Positions 31,297 to 40,612 of a stretch of DNA of 64,000 nt are shown one piece after another; within the stretch, counting starts at the first letter, position 1, and each line of letters starts with the position of its first letter. The position numbers were made by a program, and so were the translations under genes. Origin of the DNA: Gammaproteobacteria bacterium (GTDB lineage: Bacteria > Pseudomonadota > Gammaproteobacteria > JAPPPA01); the NCBI GenBank assembly GCA_030425645.1, contig JAUHZK010000001.1, positions 186,001-250,000 on the forward strand. The letters run 5' to 3'. The notes beneath the pieces are model-generated. The model was not told the DNA's origin. It saw only the letters and a list, made by a program, of their open reading frames with translations, and ran no database searches.

Positions 31297-33653
31297 CTGT
31301 CTTCTGACGCCGCCGGCGAGTTGATCTTTTTCAGCTCGGTTAGCAACGCTTGCCGGTCAATTGGTTTCGCCACATAGCCGTTCATGCCTGCGGCGACGCA
31401 CATTTCCCGGTCTCCACGCATGGCGTTAGCGGTTAAGGCAATGATAAAAGGTTGGTGAACGCTGTCTCCAAACTCGCGGATGGCGAGGGTGGCTTTAAGG
31501 CCATCAAGCACTGGCATCTGAATATCCATCAAGACGGCGTCATAGGGCTTATGTTGTACGGCTTCAACGGCGGCCTCACCGTTTTCAACAATGTCGCAGT
31601 CAAGCCCCATGCGCTCCAAGATCATGGCGGCAACACGTTGATTCATGTGGTTGTCTTCGGCCAATAGAATAGATAGCGGCGGTAGTGAGTAAGGTTCGTT
31701 GGCGGCATCGGGTTGCGATACTAAGGTGGCGTTATCAAATAGTTCGGCAATGGCGTCGAATAGGCTGGATTGGCGTAGGGGCTTGGTTAATACCGTTGCA
31801 AAAGGCGTGTCGCCGCGGGCAGCTAGGCTTAGGCTGGCGCTTTGGCTGCTCATAAGCACGAGCGGGGCGGTGGTGAGCTGTTGGTCGCGAATGCGGGTCG
31901 CAAGCTCAATGCCATCCATGTCCGGCATGTGGTGGTCGATAATGACGAGGTCACAGTGCGGATTTGCCGTTAGCCAGTTGAGCGCTTCGGTGCCGCCGTG
32001 GGTGCTATGAACGCGCATGCCCCATGCCTGTGCTTGTTGCTGCATGATTTCAATGTTGGTGCTGTTGTCGTCCACCAATAACAACTGCTTTCCGGTTAGG
32101 AAGCGGTGGTTTGAGGTGTTGCTGCCTTTCGGTTCGACATCGCAATGATGGGCTGGCAACGTAAATTCAAAGCAACTGCCTTTGTTGAGCTTGCTTTGTA
32201 CCCATATTTTGCCGCCATGCAGATTTACTAAGGCCTGACATATAGCTAGCCCTAAGCCGGTGCCACCGTAGTTTCTGGCGGTGCTGGCGTCGGCCTGTTT
32301 GAACTCTTGGAACAGCAAGGGTAGTTGCTCGGCACTAATGCCAATGCCGGTATCTTCGATTCGGAAATGGAACTGTGATTGCTCCGCTCCAATAGGGCTG
32401 GCGGCGACGCTGACGACAACCTCGCCGTGCTGGGTGAATTTGACGGCATTGGACAGTAAATTGATTAACACCTGTCGAATGCGCGCCTCATCCGCTTCTA
32501 GTCCAGCGGGGACGCCGTCCTCGATGCGATAGTTGAGCTCTATGCCTTTGGTATCTGCGGCGCCAGCAACGACATCTAGAGCGGCCTCAATAGTGAGCCG
32601 TAGTTCGAATGGTGCACGCTCCAGCTCGAGCTTGCCAGAAGCCATCTTGGAAAAGTCGAGGATATTGTTAATAACGCCCAATAGGTGGTCGCCACTTTTG
32701 CGGATTGAGCTGACAAAGTCTTTTTGGCTGTGGTCCAGATGGGTGTCGGACAGGAGGCCAGCGAAACCAACCACGGCGTTCATGGGAGTGCGTATTTCGT
32801 GGCTCATGGTGGCCAAGAAAGCCGCTTTCGACTTCGCCGCCTGTTCGGCGGCATCGCGTGCCTCGCTTAAGGCTTTATTGGCAAGTTCCAGTTCGCTGGC
32901 TTTTGCTGTTTGTACTGCCGAGGCCACCATGCTGGCCAGCATCAGCTGCGCAATAATGACAGCGATGCCAATGCCCATCGCTTGAGTGTCTAGCGCGAAC
33001 ACGCCGTTGCTGAGGCCGGCGCCGCAGATGGCATTAGGTGCGATTTCTGCGGCGGCCATGCCGGTGTAGTGCATGCCGGCAATCGCGCAACCCATAAATA
33101 ACGCAGCCCCGAACCGGCGCAACAGGCCCTTGCTGTCGGTAGCGGTGCGCAGCGTAAAGCAGAGTCTAAGAGCAGCCATAGAGGCAAGTAGGGCGATCAC
33201 TACTGAGATGCCAAACAGGCCGGGCTGGTATTGAATAGCAGGCTGCATTTTCATAGCTGCCATGCCGCTGTAATGCATGCCGCTGTAATGCATGCCGCAG
33301 ATGCCGGCCGCCATGGCTGTGCCGCCGCCGAAAACGGTGCGCCAGTTTAGTTCTCGCAAGCTAACTAACCAGAGCGCGAGACCGGATAGCAGTATCGCAA
33401 AAACCAGCGAGATCAGCGTGATGAGGGGGTCGTAGCGCATCGGGATCGGAAGCTGGTAAGCCAGCATGCCGACAAAGTGCATAGACCAGATGCCCGAGCC
33501 CATGGCAGTGGCGCCCGCGAGTAACCAGGCCAGAGAGGTGCGCCGGCTTTGGGCTTGGCTAACGCGGCCGGACATATCCAGCGCGGTATATGCTGCCATT
33601 ACCGCCACAATCAGCGATAAGGCGACCAGTTTTAGATCGTAGCTGCCATACAC
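31293..33653 (-). CDS. MHYT-domain hybrid histidine kinase with two receiver domains
   Basis: A 786-residue sensor. The membrane part (about 1-250) is an MHYT domain, with MHF at 58-60, MHYS at 121-124 (duplicated at 126-129) and MHYT at 194-197; the family is proposed to bind copper and sense gases. Then come HisKA with phosphoacceptor His285 (SHEIRTPMN), an ATPase domain ([24 protein letters not shown]) and two receiver domains with phosphoacceptor Asp573 ([11 protein letters not shown]) and Asp710 ([11 protein letters not shown]). No Hpt domain is present, so phosphotransfer must pass to a separate protein. The start is a GTG. Signal and output are unknown. Confidence 0.9.
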   Translation of the reverse strand: MYGSYDLKLVALSLIVAVMAAYTALDMSGRVSQAQSRRTSLAWLLAGATAMGSGIWSMHFVGMLAYQLPIPMRYDPLITLISLVFAILLSGLALWLVSLRELNWRTVFGGGTAMAAGICGMHYSGMHYSGMAAMKMQPAIQYQPGLFGISVVIALLASMAALRLCFTLRTATDSKGLLRRFGAALFMGCAIAGMHYTGMAAAEIAPNAICGAGLSNGVFALDTQAMGIGIAVIIAQLMLASMVASAVQTAKASELELANKALSEARDAAEQAAKSKAAFLATMSHEIRTPMNAVVGFAGLLSDTHLDHSQKDFVSSIRKSGDHLLGVINNILDFSKMASGKLELERAPFELRLTIEAALDVVAGAADTKGIELNYRIEDGVPAGLEADEARIRQVLINLLSNAVKFTQHGEVVVSVAASPIGAEQSQFHFRIEDTGIGISAEQLPLLFQEFKQADASTARNYGGTGLGLAICQALVNLHGGKIWVQSKLNKGSCFEFTLPAHHCDVEPKGSNTSNHRFLTGKQLLLVDDNSTNIEIMQQQAQAWGMRVHSTHGGTEALNWLTANPHCDLVIIDHHMPDMDGIELATRIRDQQLTTAPLVLMSSQSASLSLAARGDTPFATVLTKPLRQSSLFDAIAELFDNATLVSQPDAANEPYSLPPLSILLAEDNHMNQRVAAMILERMGLDCDIVENGEAAVEAVQHKPYDAVLMDIQMPVLDGLKATLAIREFGDSVHQPFIIALTANAMRGDREMCVAAGMNGYVAKPIDRQALLTELKKINSPAASEDS
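33261..33290. repeat. 15-bp exact tandem duplication in the MHYT domain
   Basis: The unit CATGCCGCTGTAATG occurs twice in tandem (33261-33275, 33276-33290). In the kinase it adds five residues, giving [12 protein letters not shown], so one MHYT motif is doubled without a frameshift. Confidence 0.9.
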
Positions 33654-33767
33654 GCCGTCAGTAAGTCCCTTTAAGTAATCCCCATTTAGAGGTTACGCGG
33701 CTAGGTCCTGGCTGTCGAGCGGCTGTGTGTCCCTAGTTAAGCTTAGCGGGCACCGATAAGTTCGTGA

Positions 33768-35111
33768 TTATTCGTAGACAGGCGTCGCAAATAGGTCGTA
33801 CTCGTCGGCGCCAGTAATGGTGGCTTCAATGACGTCACCAACGGCTAGGTCAAAACTATCTGCGAGGTGTACGCGACCGTCGATTTCGGGCGCGTCTGCA
33901 GTTGAGCGGCCGATAGCGCCGTTGGCGTTGACTTCGTCAATAATCACCAACTGCGTAGAGCCGACTTTAGCCGCTAGGCGTTCAGCACTAATGCGTTGTG
34001 CAACTTCCATAAAGCGGTTCCAGCGGTCTTTTTTCACGGCGTCGGGTACCGGGTCGGCTAGTTCGTTGGCGTCTGCGCCGTCTACTGCGGAGTACTCGAA
34101 GCAACCGACTCGGTCTAGCTGGGCCTCTTCGAGCCAGTCTAATAACTCTTGAAACTCTTCCTCAGTTTCGCCGGGGAAACCGACAATAAAGGTGCTGCGA
34201 ATGGTGAGCTCGGGGCAGATTTCACGCCAGCGCTTGATGCGCTCAAGCGTGTTTTCAGCAAATGCCGGGCGCTTCATGCGTTTAAGTACGCTAGGGCTGC
34301 CATGCTGAAATGGGATGTCGAGATAGGGCAGGATTTTTCCCTCTGCCATTAGCGGGATAACTTCGTCTACATGTGGGTAAGGGTAGACATAGTGCAGGCG
34401 TGTCCAAACGCCTAGGGAAGAGAGTGCCTCACAAAGCTCAAGCATGCGGCTTTTGACCGGTTTGCCACCCCAAAATGAGGTTTTGTATTTGATATCAACA
34501 CCATAAGCGCTGGTGTCTTGGGAGATAACCAGTAGCTCTTTAACGCCGGCCTTGGCTAAGCGCTCAGCTTCATTAAGTACGTCTCCAGCTTCGCGGCTCA
34601 CGAGCTTGCCGCGCATTGAGGGGATGATGCAGAAGCTGCACTTATGGTTGCAGCCTTCAGAGATTTTTAGATAGGCGTAATGACGCGGAGTGAGTTTGAC
34701 GCCCTGTGGAGGCACTAAGTCTGTAAATGGGTCGTGCTCAGCAGTTTGCGGTACGTATTTGTGTACGGCGCTGACTACGTCTTCATATTGTTGCGGGCCG
34801 CTAACCGACAAAACTTGAGGGTGCTGCTCAAGAATGTTTTCGGCTTCTACGCCCATGCAGCCGGTGACGATAACTTTGCCGTTTTCAGCGACAGCTTCGC
34901 CGATAGCGTCAAGGGACTCGGCCTTGGCACTGTCAATAAAGCCGCAAGTATTCACGACGACGATGTCTGCATTGTCGTAGTTACCGACTACTTCGTAGCC
35001 GTCGGTGCGTAGTTGGGTGAGGATTCGCTCCGAATCCACCAACGCTTTGGGGCAGCCTAAGCTTACAAAACCAACCCGGCCTTGTTTGGGGGTGTTTGTT
35101 GAAGAAGTCAT
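33768..35111 (-). CDS. rimO: Ribosomal protein S12 methylthiotransferase RimO
   Basis: RimO is a radical-SAM enzyme that methylthiolates an aspartate of ribosomal protein S12. The 447-residue chain has the N-terminal cluster domain with Cys20, Cys56 and Cys85 ([26 protein letters not shown]), the radical-SAM CxxxCxxC at Cys154, Cys158 and Cys161 ([14 protein letters not shown]), and a C-terminal TRAM domain. The [12 protein letters not shown] opening distinguishes RimO from MiaB. It appears to be transcribed alone. Confidence 0.96.
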   Translation of the reverse strand: MTSSTNTPKQGRVGFVSLGCPKALVDSERILTQLRTDGYEVVGNYDNADIVVVNTCGFIDSAKAESLDAIGEAVAENGKVIVTGCMGVEAENILEQHPQVLSVSGPQQYEDVVSAVHKYVPQTAEHDPFTDLVPPQGVKLTPRHYAYLKISEGCNHKCSFCIIPSMRGKLVSREAGDVLNEAERLAKAGVKELLVISQDTSAYGVDIKYKTSFWGGKPVKSRMLELCEALSSLGVWTRLHYVYPYPHVDEVIPLMAEGKILPYLDIPFQHGSPSVLKRMKRPAFAENTLERIKRWREICPELTIRSTFIVGFPGETEEEFQELLDWLEEAQLDRVGCFEYSAVDGADANELADPVPDAVKKDRWNRFMEVAQRISAERLAAKVGSTQLVIIDEVNANGAIGRSTADAPEIDGRVHLADSFDLAVGDVIEATITGADEYDLFATPVYE

Positions 35112-35297
35112 GTAAATATCTAAACGTCAGCGGCAATAAAGGCGGCATTGTACCGCCGTCGCTCGAAAACGCTTAGCCTTAGCGCCAGAAACACTTGCGT
35201 GCCGGGGCCAATCTGCGCATGATGGTTGGGTTAAGGAGTGTGGTGTAACGCCACTAACAGAAATTAATAACAGAGCACAGTAGGGAGACTGCCCATC

Positions 35298-36950
35298 ATG
35301 TCGCAACAGGCCCCAATACAGGCTTTTCTAAGTCGTGTAGAACAACATCCGAATAAAGTTTATCTTCGTCAGCCGGTCAACGGCGTATGGAACGAATACA
35401 CCTGGGCACAGGTAGCTGATCAGGTCGCCCGTATGGCGACAGCGCTAAAGGGCATGGGAATTGGCCCAGGCGATGTGATCGCAACCTCTGGTCGCAATAC
35501 CGCCCATTGGATCATGGGTGATCTGGCAGCCCTATATGTGGGTGCTTGTAATGTCGGCCTTTATCCGAAGATGTCAGGCGAGCATATCGAGTTTGTAATG
35601 CGCCATTGTGGCGCCAAAGCATTGCTTATTAACCCTGCTGAAGACGTTGCTAACGTTGCTGCGAATGCCCCAGATGGCGTGATCAAAATTGCCGCACCTT
35701 ATGAGGAAGTGAGCTGTGCGGTTGATCATCAGTGGGATGATTTGGTTGCTAACAATGAGCCGATGGCGTCTCCACATGAAGCCCAAGACGGTGACTTGGC
35801 AACGCTAATTTACACCTCTGGTACTACCGGTAATCCGAAAGGTGTTGAGCTGCGTTTAGGTGGCGTTAAGTGGGCCATGGGCGGTCTAGTACAAAAATTG
35901 GGTTCTGCTGACCCTGAGCCACGTTGGTTCTCATATTTGCCGCTAGCACACGTGTTTGAGCGTGGCGTTGTTGGCCTTGCCAGTATTTATATGGGCGCCG
36001 AGGTTTCATTCTTAGAAAACTTGAACACCTTCCAGCGTGACCTGCAATCGGTGGCGCCAAGCCGCATGGTTGGTGTGCCGCTGATTTGGCAGCGTTTGCA
36101 AGCTGGTATTTTGCAGAAGATGCCAGAGAAGAAACTAAACACAATGCTTAAAATCCCGGTTTTAAGTGGCATTGTTAAGAAGAAGATTAAAGAAGGCTTG
36201 GGTCTGCAAAACTCTAAGATCAATATTTCTGGCGCCGCTCCGTTGGCACCGGCGACCATCGAGTTTTTCACCAAGTTGGGTCTTCCGATTTCGCAGGGTT
36301 ACGGCATGTCGGAAAACATGGCTTATACCTCTATCGATTACCCTACGCATGACATGATCGGTTCTGTTGGTAAGCCACTACCCGGTTGTGAAACGCATAT
36401 TAATGACGAGGGTGAGTTGATGATTCGTCACCCGGCCGTCTTCAGCGGTTATTTTAACGACCCAGAGAAAACCGCGGAAACCATTAACCAAGATGGCTGG
36501 ATGCATACCGGCGACCGTGCCCGTATCGATGAAAACGGTTATCTGTTTATTACTGGTCGTGTGAAAGACCTGTTCAAGACAGATAAAGGTAAATATGTAT
36601 CGCCAGTGCCGATTGAAACTAAGCTTGGCAAAAATGGCTTTATTGAATCTTTATGTTTGATTGGTGCCGGACAGAAACAGCCGGTCATGGTTTGCACCAC
36701 CTCTGAAGCCGCTCAAGATGTTAGCGACGAAGAACTGTTGGCAAGTATCGAAGCCAGTGTAGTGGAACTGAATAAAGACCTAGAGAACCACGAGTTTATT
36801 GCTAAGACTATCGTTAGCCGAACTCAGTGGACTATTGATGACGGTCACTTCACACCTACTATGAAAGTGCGTCGTCACTTTATTGAGGAGCTCTACAACG
36901 AGCAGATCCCAACTTGGTATAAAGAAGAAGCCGACGTTATTCTGATTTAA
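35298..36950 (+). CDS. Long-chain acyl-CoA synthetase (AMP-binding)
   Basis: A 550-residue ANL-superfamily ligase that activates a fatty acid via an acyl-adenylate. It shows the P-loop YTSGTTGNPKGV, PLAHVFERG, the A5 motif QGYGMSEN, and GWMHTGDRARIDENGYLFITGR, then FKTDKGKYVSP where the usual catalytic-lysine region approaches the C-terminal lid. The shape fits long-chain acyl-CoA synthetases of the FadD/bubblegum type. AGGGAG precedes the ATG. Its product could feed the ETF-linked acyl-CoA dehydrogenase route, but the gene is not linked to that operon. Confidence 0.88.
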   Translation: MSQQAPIQAFLSRVEQHPNKVYLRQPVNGVWNEYTWAQVADQVARMATALKGMGIGPGDVIATSGRNTAHWIMGDLAALYVGACNVGLYPKMSGEHIEFVMRHCGAKALLINPAEDVANVAANAPDGVIKIAAPYEEVSCAVDHQWDDLVANNEPMASPHEAQDGDLATLIYTSGTTGNPKGVELRLGGVKWAMGGLVQKLGSADPEPRWFSYLPLAHVFERGVVGLASIYMGAEVSFLENLNTFQRDLQSVAPSRMVGVPLIWQRLQAGILQKMPEKKLNTMLKIPVLSGIVKKKIKEGLGLQNSKINISGAAPLAPATIEFFTKLGLPISQGYGMSENMAYTSIDYPTHDMIGSVGKPLPGCETHINDEGELMIRHPAVFSGYFNDPEKTAETINQDGWMHTGDRARIDENGYLFITGRVKDLFKTDKGKYVSPVPIETKLGKNGFIESLCLIGAGQKQPVMVCTTSEAAQDVSDEELLASIEASVVELNKDLENHEFIAKTIVSRTQWTIDDGHFTPTMKVRRHFIEELYNEQIPTWYKEEADVILI

Positions 36951-36971
36951 CGGCAGCTTTATCAAAGCCAA

Positions 36972-37001
36972 AAAAAAGGCCCCTTTATAGGGGCCTTTTT
37001 T
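36972..37001. terminator. Bidirectional terminator after acyl-CoA synthetase
   Basis: AAAAAAGGCCCC (36972-36983), a six-base loop and GGGGCCTTTTTT (36990-37001) make a stem with A and T runs on both sides. It serves both the acyl-CoA synthetase gene and the convergent OmpA-type gene. Confidence 0.92.
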
Positions 37002-37019
37002 GTATCGGCTGGCTAATGA

Positions 37020-37514
37020 CTAGCGAGCGCGATGCAGCTCTACGCGACGGTTTTTAGCGCGGCCTTCTGCAGTGCCATTGTCGGCAACTGGGCGGCTTTC
37101 GCCACGACCAATCGCGCTTAGGCGACTGCCGTCAACGCCGTTATCTACAAGCCATGCTTTAACTGCTTGGGCGCGTTGCTCTGAAAGTGTCTTGTTGTAA
37201 GTATCTGAACCTTTGCTGTCAGTATGACCTTCTACAACAAAGTGGCCATTGCGATCCGCGCGGATAATTGCTTTGGCTTTATCAAGATCTGCTTGTGAAC
37301 CAGAAACGGAAGTCGACTTATAGCCAAAGGTGATCGAGTTAAAGGTCGCTACCTTAGTTGGTTTGTAGCTAGGTGCAGCAGCGGTAGTGGTTGCGGCTGC
37401 AGTTGCATCGGTACCAAATAGTGTTGGCCAATCGATGCCGCCGTTGTCGCGGTATGCGGCGTCAGCGCCTAGGCTAGCGGTTAATGCCGCAGCAAGTACT
37501 AGTGTTTTTTTCAT
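37020..37514 (-). CDS. OmpA-family protein
   Basis: A 164-residue exported protein: a signal peptide (MKKTLVLAAALTASLGADA), a short linker with Ala/Thr repeats and an OmpA-like C-terminal domain, with VVEGHTDSKGSDTYNKTLSEQRA and GRGESRPVADNGTAEGRAKNRR. These contain the Asp and Arg that bind diaminopimelate of peptidoglycan. Lacking a barrel, it is probably a periplasmic or outer-membrane peptidoglycan tether. The 5' untranslated region holds repeated and inverted sequences. Confidence 0.88.
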   Translation of the reverse strand: MKKTLVLAAALTASLGADAAYRDNGGIDWPTLFGTDATAAATTTAAAPSYKPTKVATFNSITFGYKSTSVSGSQADLDKAKAIIRADRNGHFVVEGHTDSKGSDTYNKTLSEQRAQAVKAWLVDNGVDGSRLSAIGRGESRPVADNGTAEGRAKNRRVELHRAR

Positions 37515-37536
37515 GTTGACTCCCAGTCTATATTTT

Positions 37537-37593
37537 CAATAACGCGGCTCGATGATTAGCTGTTTATTCGAGCCCCGCCTCCACAATAACGCG
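37537..37593 (-). repeat. Direct repeats and stem in the OmpA gene leader
   Basis: CAATAACGCG occurs at 37537-37546 and again at 37584-37593. Between them GGCTCGA (37546-37552) can pair with TCGAGCC (37568-37574), with a 15-base loop. The element lies upstream of the OmpA-type gene and may be part of its leader or operator. Confidence 0.5.
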
Positions 37594-37609
37594 TGTTTTC
37601 AATTTAGGC

Positions 37610-37636
37610 AAAAAAAAGCCGCGATCAAGTCGCGGC
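37610..37636 (-). terminator. Terminator of the PrcB-like lipoprotein gene
   Basis: On the reverse strand GCCGCGA/TCGCGGC (37618-37636) with a five-base loop is followed by a run of eight T. It lies about 45 bases past the lipoprotein stop and in front of the OmpA gene leader. Confidence 0.85.
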
Positions 37637-37680
37637 CAAGGGTTCACGGAGAACCGGTATAGGCAGATGCCTATGTTTGG

Positions 37681-38199
37681 TTAGTCGCAGTCCTGTTGTT
37701 CTTCTATATGGCTGCGAAACTGAATATTGTTCTCGCTGCGCGTTAGGGCAACGAATTGGTAGGGGCGGGTGACCACGGTTAAATGCTGGCAGTGGTCAAA
37801 ATTGGCTGGGGTGCTGAGCACTAGATCAACTACCAACTCATTCCCGTGATCTTCTATGGCAACCACGTGGATGTTGTAACCGCTGCTGTCGGTTTCACCA
37901 TAAAAAACCGCAACTACCATTTGTTTTTCAAAGTCGACGCTAGGTAAATCGCCTAGTTCGTCGTTTTCAGTCCAAAGCGTTTCAAAGGCTTCGGCGGTTT
38001 TTACCACCATAAAACTGCGGCTATTGGTGTAGCTGCCGTCTTGTCCTGCTGCTAGTTCAGCGTACGGTATGTCTTCAGGGCATTGATTTGCTGAGCAGTT
38101 CGGTAGTGTGCCAGCGGCATCACCATCGTCGCCGCCAGCGCCGCAAGCGCTTAGGACAACCAGTAGGCCAAGTGCAAAGAGTTGCTTTGGTCCCTTCAT
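37681..38199 (-). CDS. PrcB-like lipoprotein
   Basis: A 172-residue protein from ATG 38199, behind a GGAGATAAGAGGA run. The N terminus is a lipoprotein signal (LFALGLLVVLSAC, lipobox Cys then GAGG). The mature part shows SFMVVKTAEAFETLW, VDFEKQMVVAVFYGE and the C-terminal TVVTRPYQFVALTRS, like the PrcB C-terminal domain named after the Treponema dentilisin complex. In other bacteria such proteins are of unknown role. No protease gene is adjacent. It has its own promoter and terminator. Confidence 0.7.
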   Translation of the reverse strand: MKGPKQLFALGLLVVLSACGAGGDDGDAAGTLPNCSANQCPEDIPYAELAAGQDGSYTNSRSFMVVKTAEAFETLWTENDELGDLPSVDFEKQMVVAVFYGETDSSGYNIHVVAIEDHGNELVVDLVLSTPANFDHCQHLTVVTRPYQFVALTRSENNIQFRSHIEEQQDCD

Positions 38200-38224
38200 T
38201 CCTCTTATCTCCGTGAAGAGTTTT

Positions 38225-38290
38225 CCAACCACTCATTGTTGGTTGGTAAGTAAGGGAAAGAATTATCTACCGTACATTCCGCATAATCAA
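38225..38290 (-). promoter_or_regulatory. Promoter and palindrome before the PrcB-like gene
   Basis: On the reverse strand TTGATT (38290-38285) and GATAAT (38267-38262) are 17 bases apart. About 15 bases downstream the palindrome CCAACC/GGTTGG (38225-38246) with a ten-base centre lies at or just after the start of transcription and could be an operator or leader hairpin. Confidence 0.55.
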
Positions 38291-38360
38291 CCGTTTGTCG
38301 GATTTAAACGCCGCTGGTTCCATTGTGCGTTTAAAAACAATCATTTATTAAACGAGTGTT

Positions 38361-39416
38361 TTAGCCGAAATTGATGCGAGCTTCGAGGTTTGCGCTGGAG
38401 TCAGCGTGTCGGAGGGCTTCTTCGAGAGTGATGGTTTCGCTGCGATAGAGGTCAAGTAGCGCAGTGTCAAAGGTTTGCATGCCGCGGGTAGTGCTTTTTT
38501 CCATGGCTTCGGCAACTTCGTCGAAACGGCCGTCGCGTATCAGCTCAGCCGTATGGGCGTTGTTAACCAATATTTCGACAGCGGCGACGCGGCGCCCGTT
38601 GCGGGTTTGCACCAGCCGCTGGGAGACGATGGCTTTGAGGTTGAGAGACAAATCCATCAACAGTAGCCGCTGCATGTCCTCTGGGAACATATTCAGTATG
38701 CGATCTAGAGCTTGGTGGGCATTGTTGGCGTGTAGGGTGGAGATGCATAGGTGGCCAGAACCAGCGAGCTCGACTACCGACTCCATGGTTTCGCGCTCTC
38801 TAACCTCGCCCACAAGAATCACGTCAGGTGCCTCGCGTAAAGCTGAGCGTAGGGCATTGCTGTAGCTGTGCGTATCGGTGCCGACTTCGCGTTGATTGAC
38901 AATGCTTTTACGATTGCTGTGCACAAACTCAATCGGGTCTTCAATGCTCAAGATATGGCCGCTGGCGTTAGCGTTGCGGTAATCAAGCATTGAGGCTAGG
39001 GTGGTCGTTTTGCCAGACCCCGTAGCGCCCACTACGAGCACCATGCCGCGTTTGATCATCGCCAGTTCTTTTAGCGACTCGGGTAGTTGTAAAGAGTCGA
39101 GTTCGGGAATGTCGCTCTTGATATAACGCAAGACCATGGCGACGTTGCCACGTTGGTGGAAAGCGTTAACGCGAAAACGGCCGAGGCCTGGCTCGTATAG
39201 CGCAAAGTCGAGCTCTAAATTATCGGTGAACTGTTCGATTTGGCGCTCACTCATGAGCGCGTGCACGGCATCTTGTACAGCCCGAGGTGTTAACAAGGTT
39301 TTACCGACCGGTGTGATGCGGCCGTCAATTTTGACCTGCACCGGAGAGTCGGCAGTAAAAAACAGGTCAGACCCGTCTCGTTCGACCAATAATTGAAGGT
39401 ACGGTTTGATGACCAT
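38361..39416 (-). CDS. Third PilT/PilU-family ATPase (PilU paralogue)
   Basis: A 351-residue secretion ATPase of the PilT/PilU group, with Walker A GATGSGKT (130-137), ILSIEDPIEFVH, the Walker B region APDVILVGEVRERETM and HLCISTLHANNAHQALDRIL. It resembles PilU more than PilT: it has ISTLHANNAHQALDRI where PilU has LSTLHANSANQALDRI, and MQTFD in the C-terminal part. The AIRNLIRE motif essential in PilT is replaced by NAHTAELIRDGR. It lies 21 bases after pilU in the same direction, likely a third gene of the operon. Whether it retracts type IV pili or modulates PilT/PilU is unknown. Confidence 0.85.
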   Translation of the reverse strand: MVIKPYLQLLVERDGSDLFFTADSPVQVKIDGRITPVGKTLLTPRAVQDAVHALMSERQIEQFTDNLELDFALYEPGLGRFRVNAFHQRGNVAMVLRYIKSDIPELDSLQLPESLKELAMIKRGMVLVVGATGSGKTTTLASMLDYRNANASGHILSIEDPIEFVHSNRKSIVNQREVGTDTHSYSNALRSALREAPDVILVGEVRERETMESVVELAGSGHLCISTLHANNAHQALDRILNMFPEDMQRLLLMDLSLNLKAIVSQRLVQTRNGRRVAAVEILVNNAHTAELIRDGRFDEVAEAMEKSTTRGMQTFDTALLDLYRSETITLEEALRHADSSANLEARINFG

Positions 39417-39437
39417 ATGACTTGGCTCTGGCTGGGC

Positions 39438-40601
39438 TTAAAGTTTGTTATCGGGATTGTCGGCGTCGTAGTCGACCATCATTAGGTTGCTGTCGGTTTC
39501 GCCAAGGTCGTCGGCATCTTTACCTTCCAGCTTAATGCGTAAACGTAACTCGTTCTTGGAGTCGGCATTGCGCAACGCTTCTTCGTAACTAATCTCGTTG
39601 TTCTCATATAGATCGAACAGGCACTGGTCGAAGGTCTGCATCCCGAGTTCGCGAGACTTAGCCATGATGCCTTTGATGGCATCGGTTTCGCCCTTAAAGA
39701 TGAGATCTTTAACGAGCGGGGTGTCGAGTAAAATTTCCATCGCGCAGGCGCGACCTTGGCCGCCTACCTTGGGTAATAAGCGCTGTGAAATGATGCCGCG
39801 CATATTCAGCGATAAATCCATTAGCAGCTGTTCGCGCCTCTCCTCTGGGAAGAAGTTAATAATGCGATCCAGCGCTTGGTTGGCGCTATTGGCGTGCAGC
39901 GTTGATAGGCACAGGTGGCCGGTTTCGGCAAAATGAATGGCGTGCTCCATAGTTTCCATGTCGCGAATTTCGCCAATCAAAATCACGTCTGGGGCTTGCC
40001 GCAGGGTGTTTTTCAGAGCGGCGTGCCAATTGTCCGTATCTACCCCAACTTCGCGTTGGGTAATCACGCAACCTTGGTGAGGATGCACGTACTCGATGGG
40101 GTCTTCGATCGTAATGATATGCCCCTGTGTGCTCTTGTTTCGGTGTCCCAACATCGCTGCGAGGGTGGTCGATTTGCCCGAGCCGGTGCCGCCCACCAGC
40201 AGTACTAAGCCTCGCTTGCTCATGACTACGTCACGCAATATAGGCGGTAGTTTCAGCGTTTCAAAATCAGGGATTTCGGTGGTGATGGTCCGCAGCACCG
40301 CGCCCACCTTGCCTTGCTGCACAAAGGCGTTGACCCGAAAGCGGCCGACGCCCGGTGGCGCAATAGCAAAATTGCATTCGCGGGTGGCTTCAAACTCCTT
40401 GGCCTGTTTGTCGCTCATCATGGATCGAACCATGACAGCGCTTTGTTCTTCGCTTAGGGCCTGTTTGCTAACTGGCTGTATTTTGCCGTCGACTTTAATA
40501 GCGGGTGGAAAGCCCGCCGTTAAAAACAGGTCGGAGCCGTCGCGCTGCTTCATCGCGGTCAGCAAGTCGCGAACAAATTTTATGCCCTGTTCTCGTTCCA
40601 T
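39438..40601 (-). CDS. pilU: Type IV pilus retraction ATPase PilU
   Basis: PilU assists PilT in pulling back type IV pili. The 387-residue protein has Walker A GGTGSGKS (137-144), HIITIEDPIEYVHPHQ, APDVILIGEIRDMETM and CLSTLHANSANQALDRIINF, the last typical of PilU. It also has the acidic C-terminal extension usual for PilU (DDLGETDSNLMMVDYDADN). It follows pilT after 11 bases. Confidence 0.92.
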   Translation of the reverse strand: MEREQGIKFVRDLLTAMKQRDGSDLFLTAGFPPAIKVDGKIQPVSKQALSEEQSAVMVRSMMSDKQAKEFEATRECNFAIAPPGVGRFRVNAFVQQGKVGAVLRTITTEIPDFETLKLPPILRDVVMSKRGLVLLVGGTGSGKSTTLAAMLGHRNKSTQGHIITIEDPIEYVHPHQGCVITQREVGVDTDNWHAALKNTLRQAPDVILIGEIRDMETMEHAIHFAETGHLCLSTLHANSANQALDRIINFFPEERREQLLMDLSLNMRGIISQRLLPKVGGQGRACAMEILLDTPLVKDLIFKGETDAIKGIMAKSRELGMQTFDQCLFDLYENNEISYEEALRNADSKNELRLRIKLEGKDADDLGETDSNLMMVDYDADNPDNKL

Positions 40602-40612
40602 AGCTCGGTACC

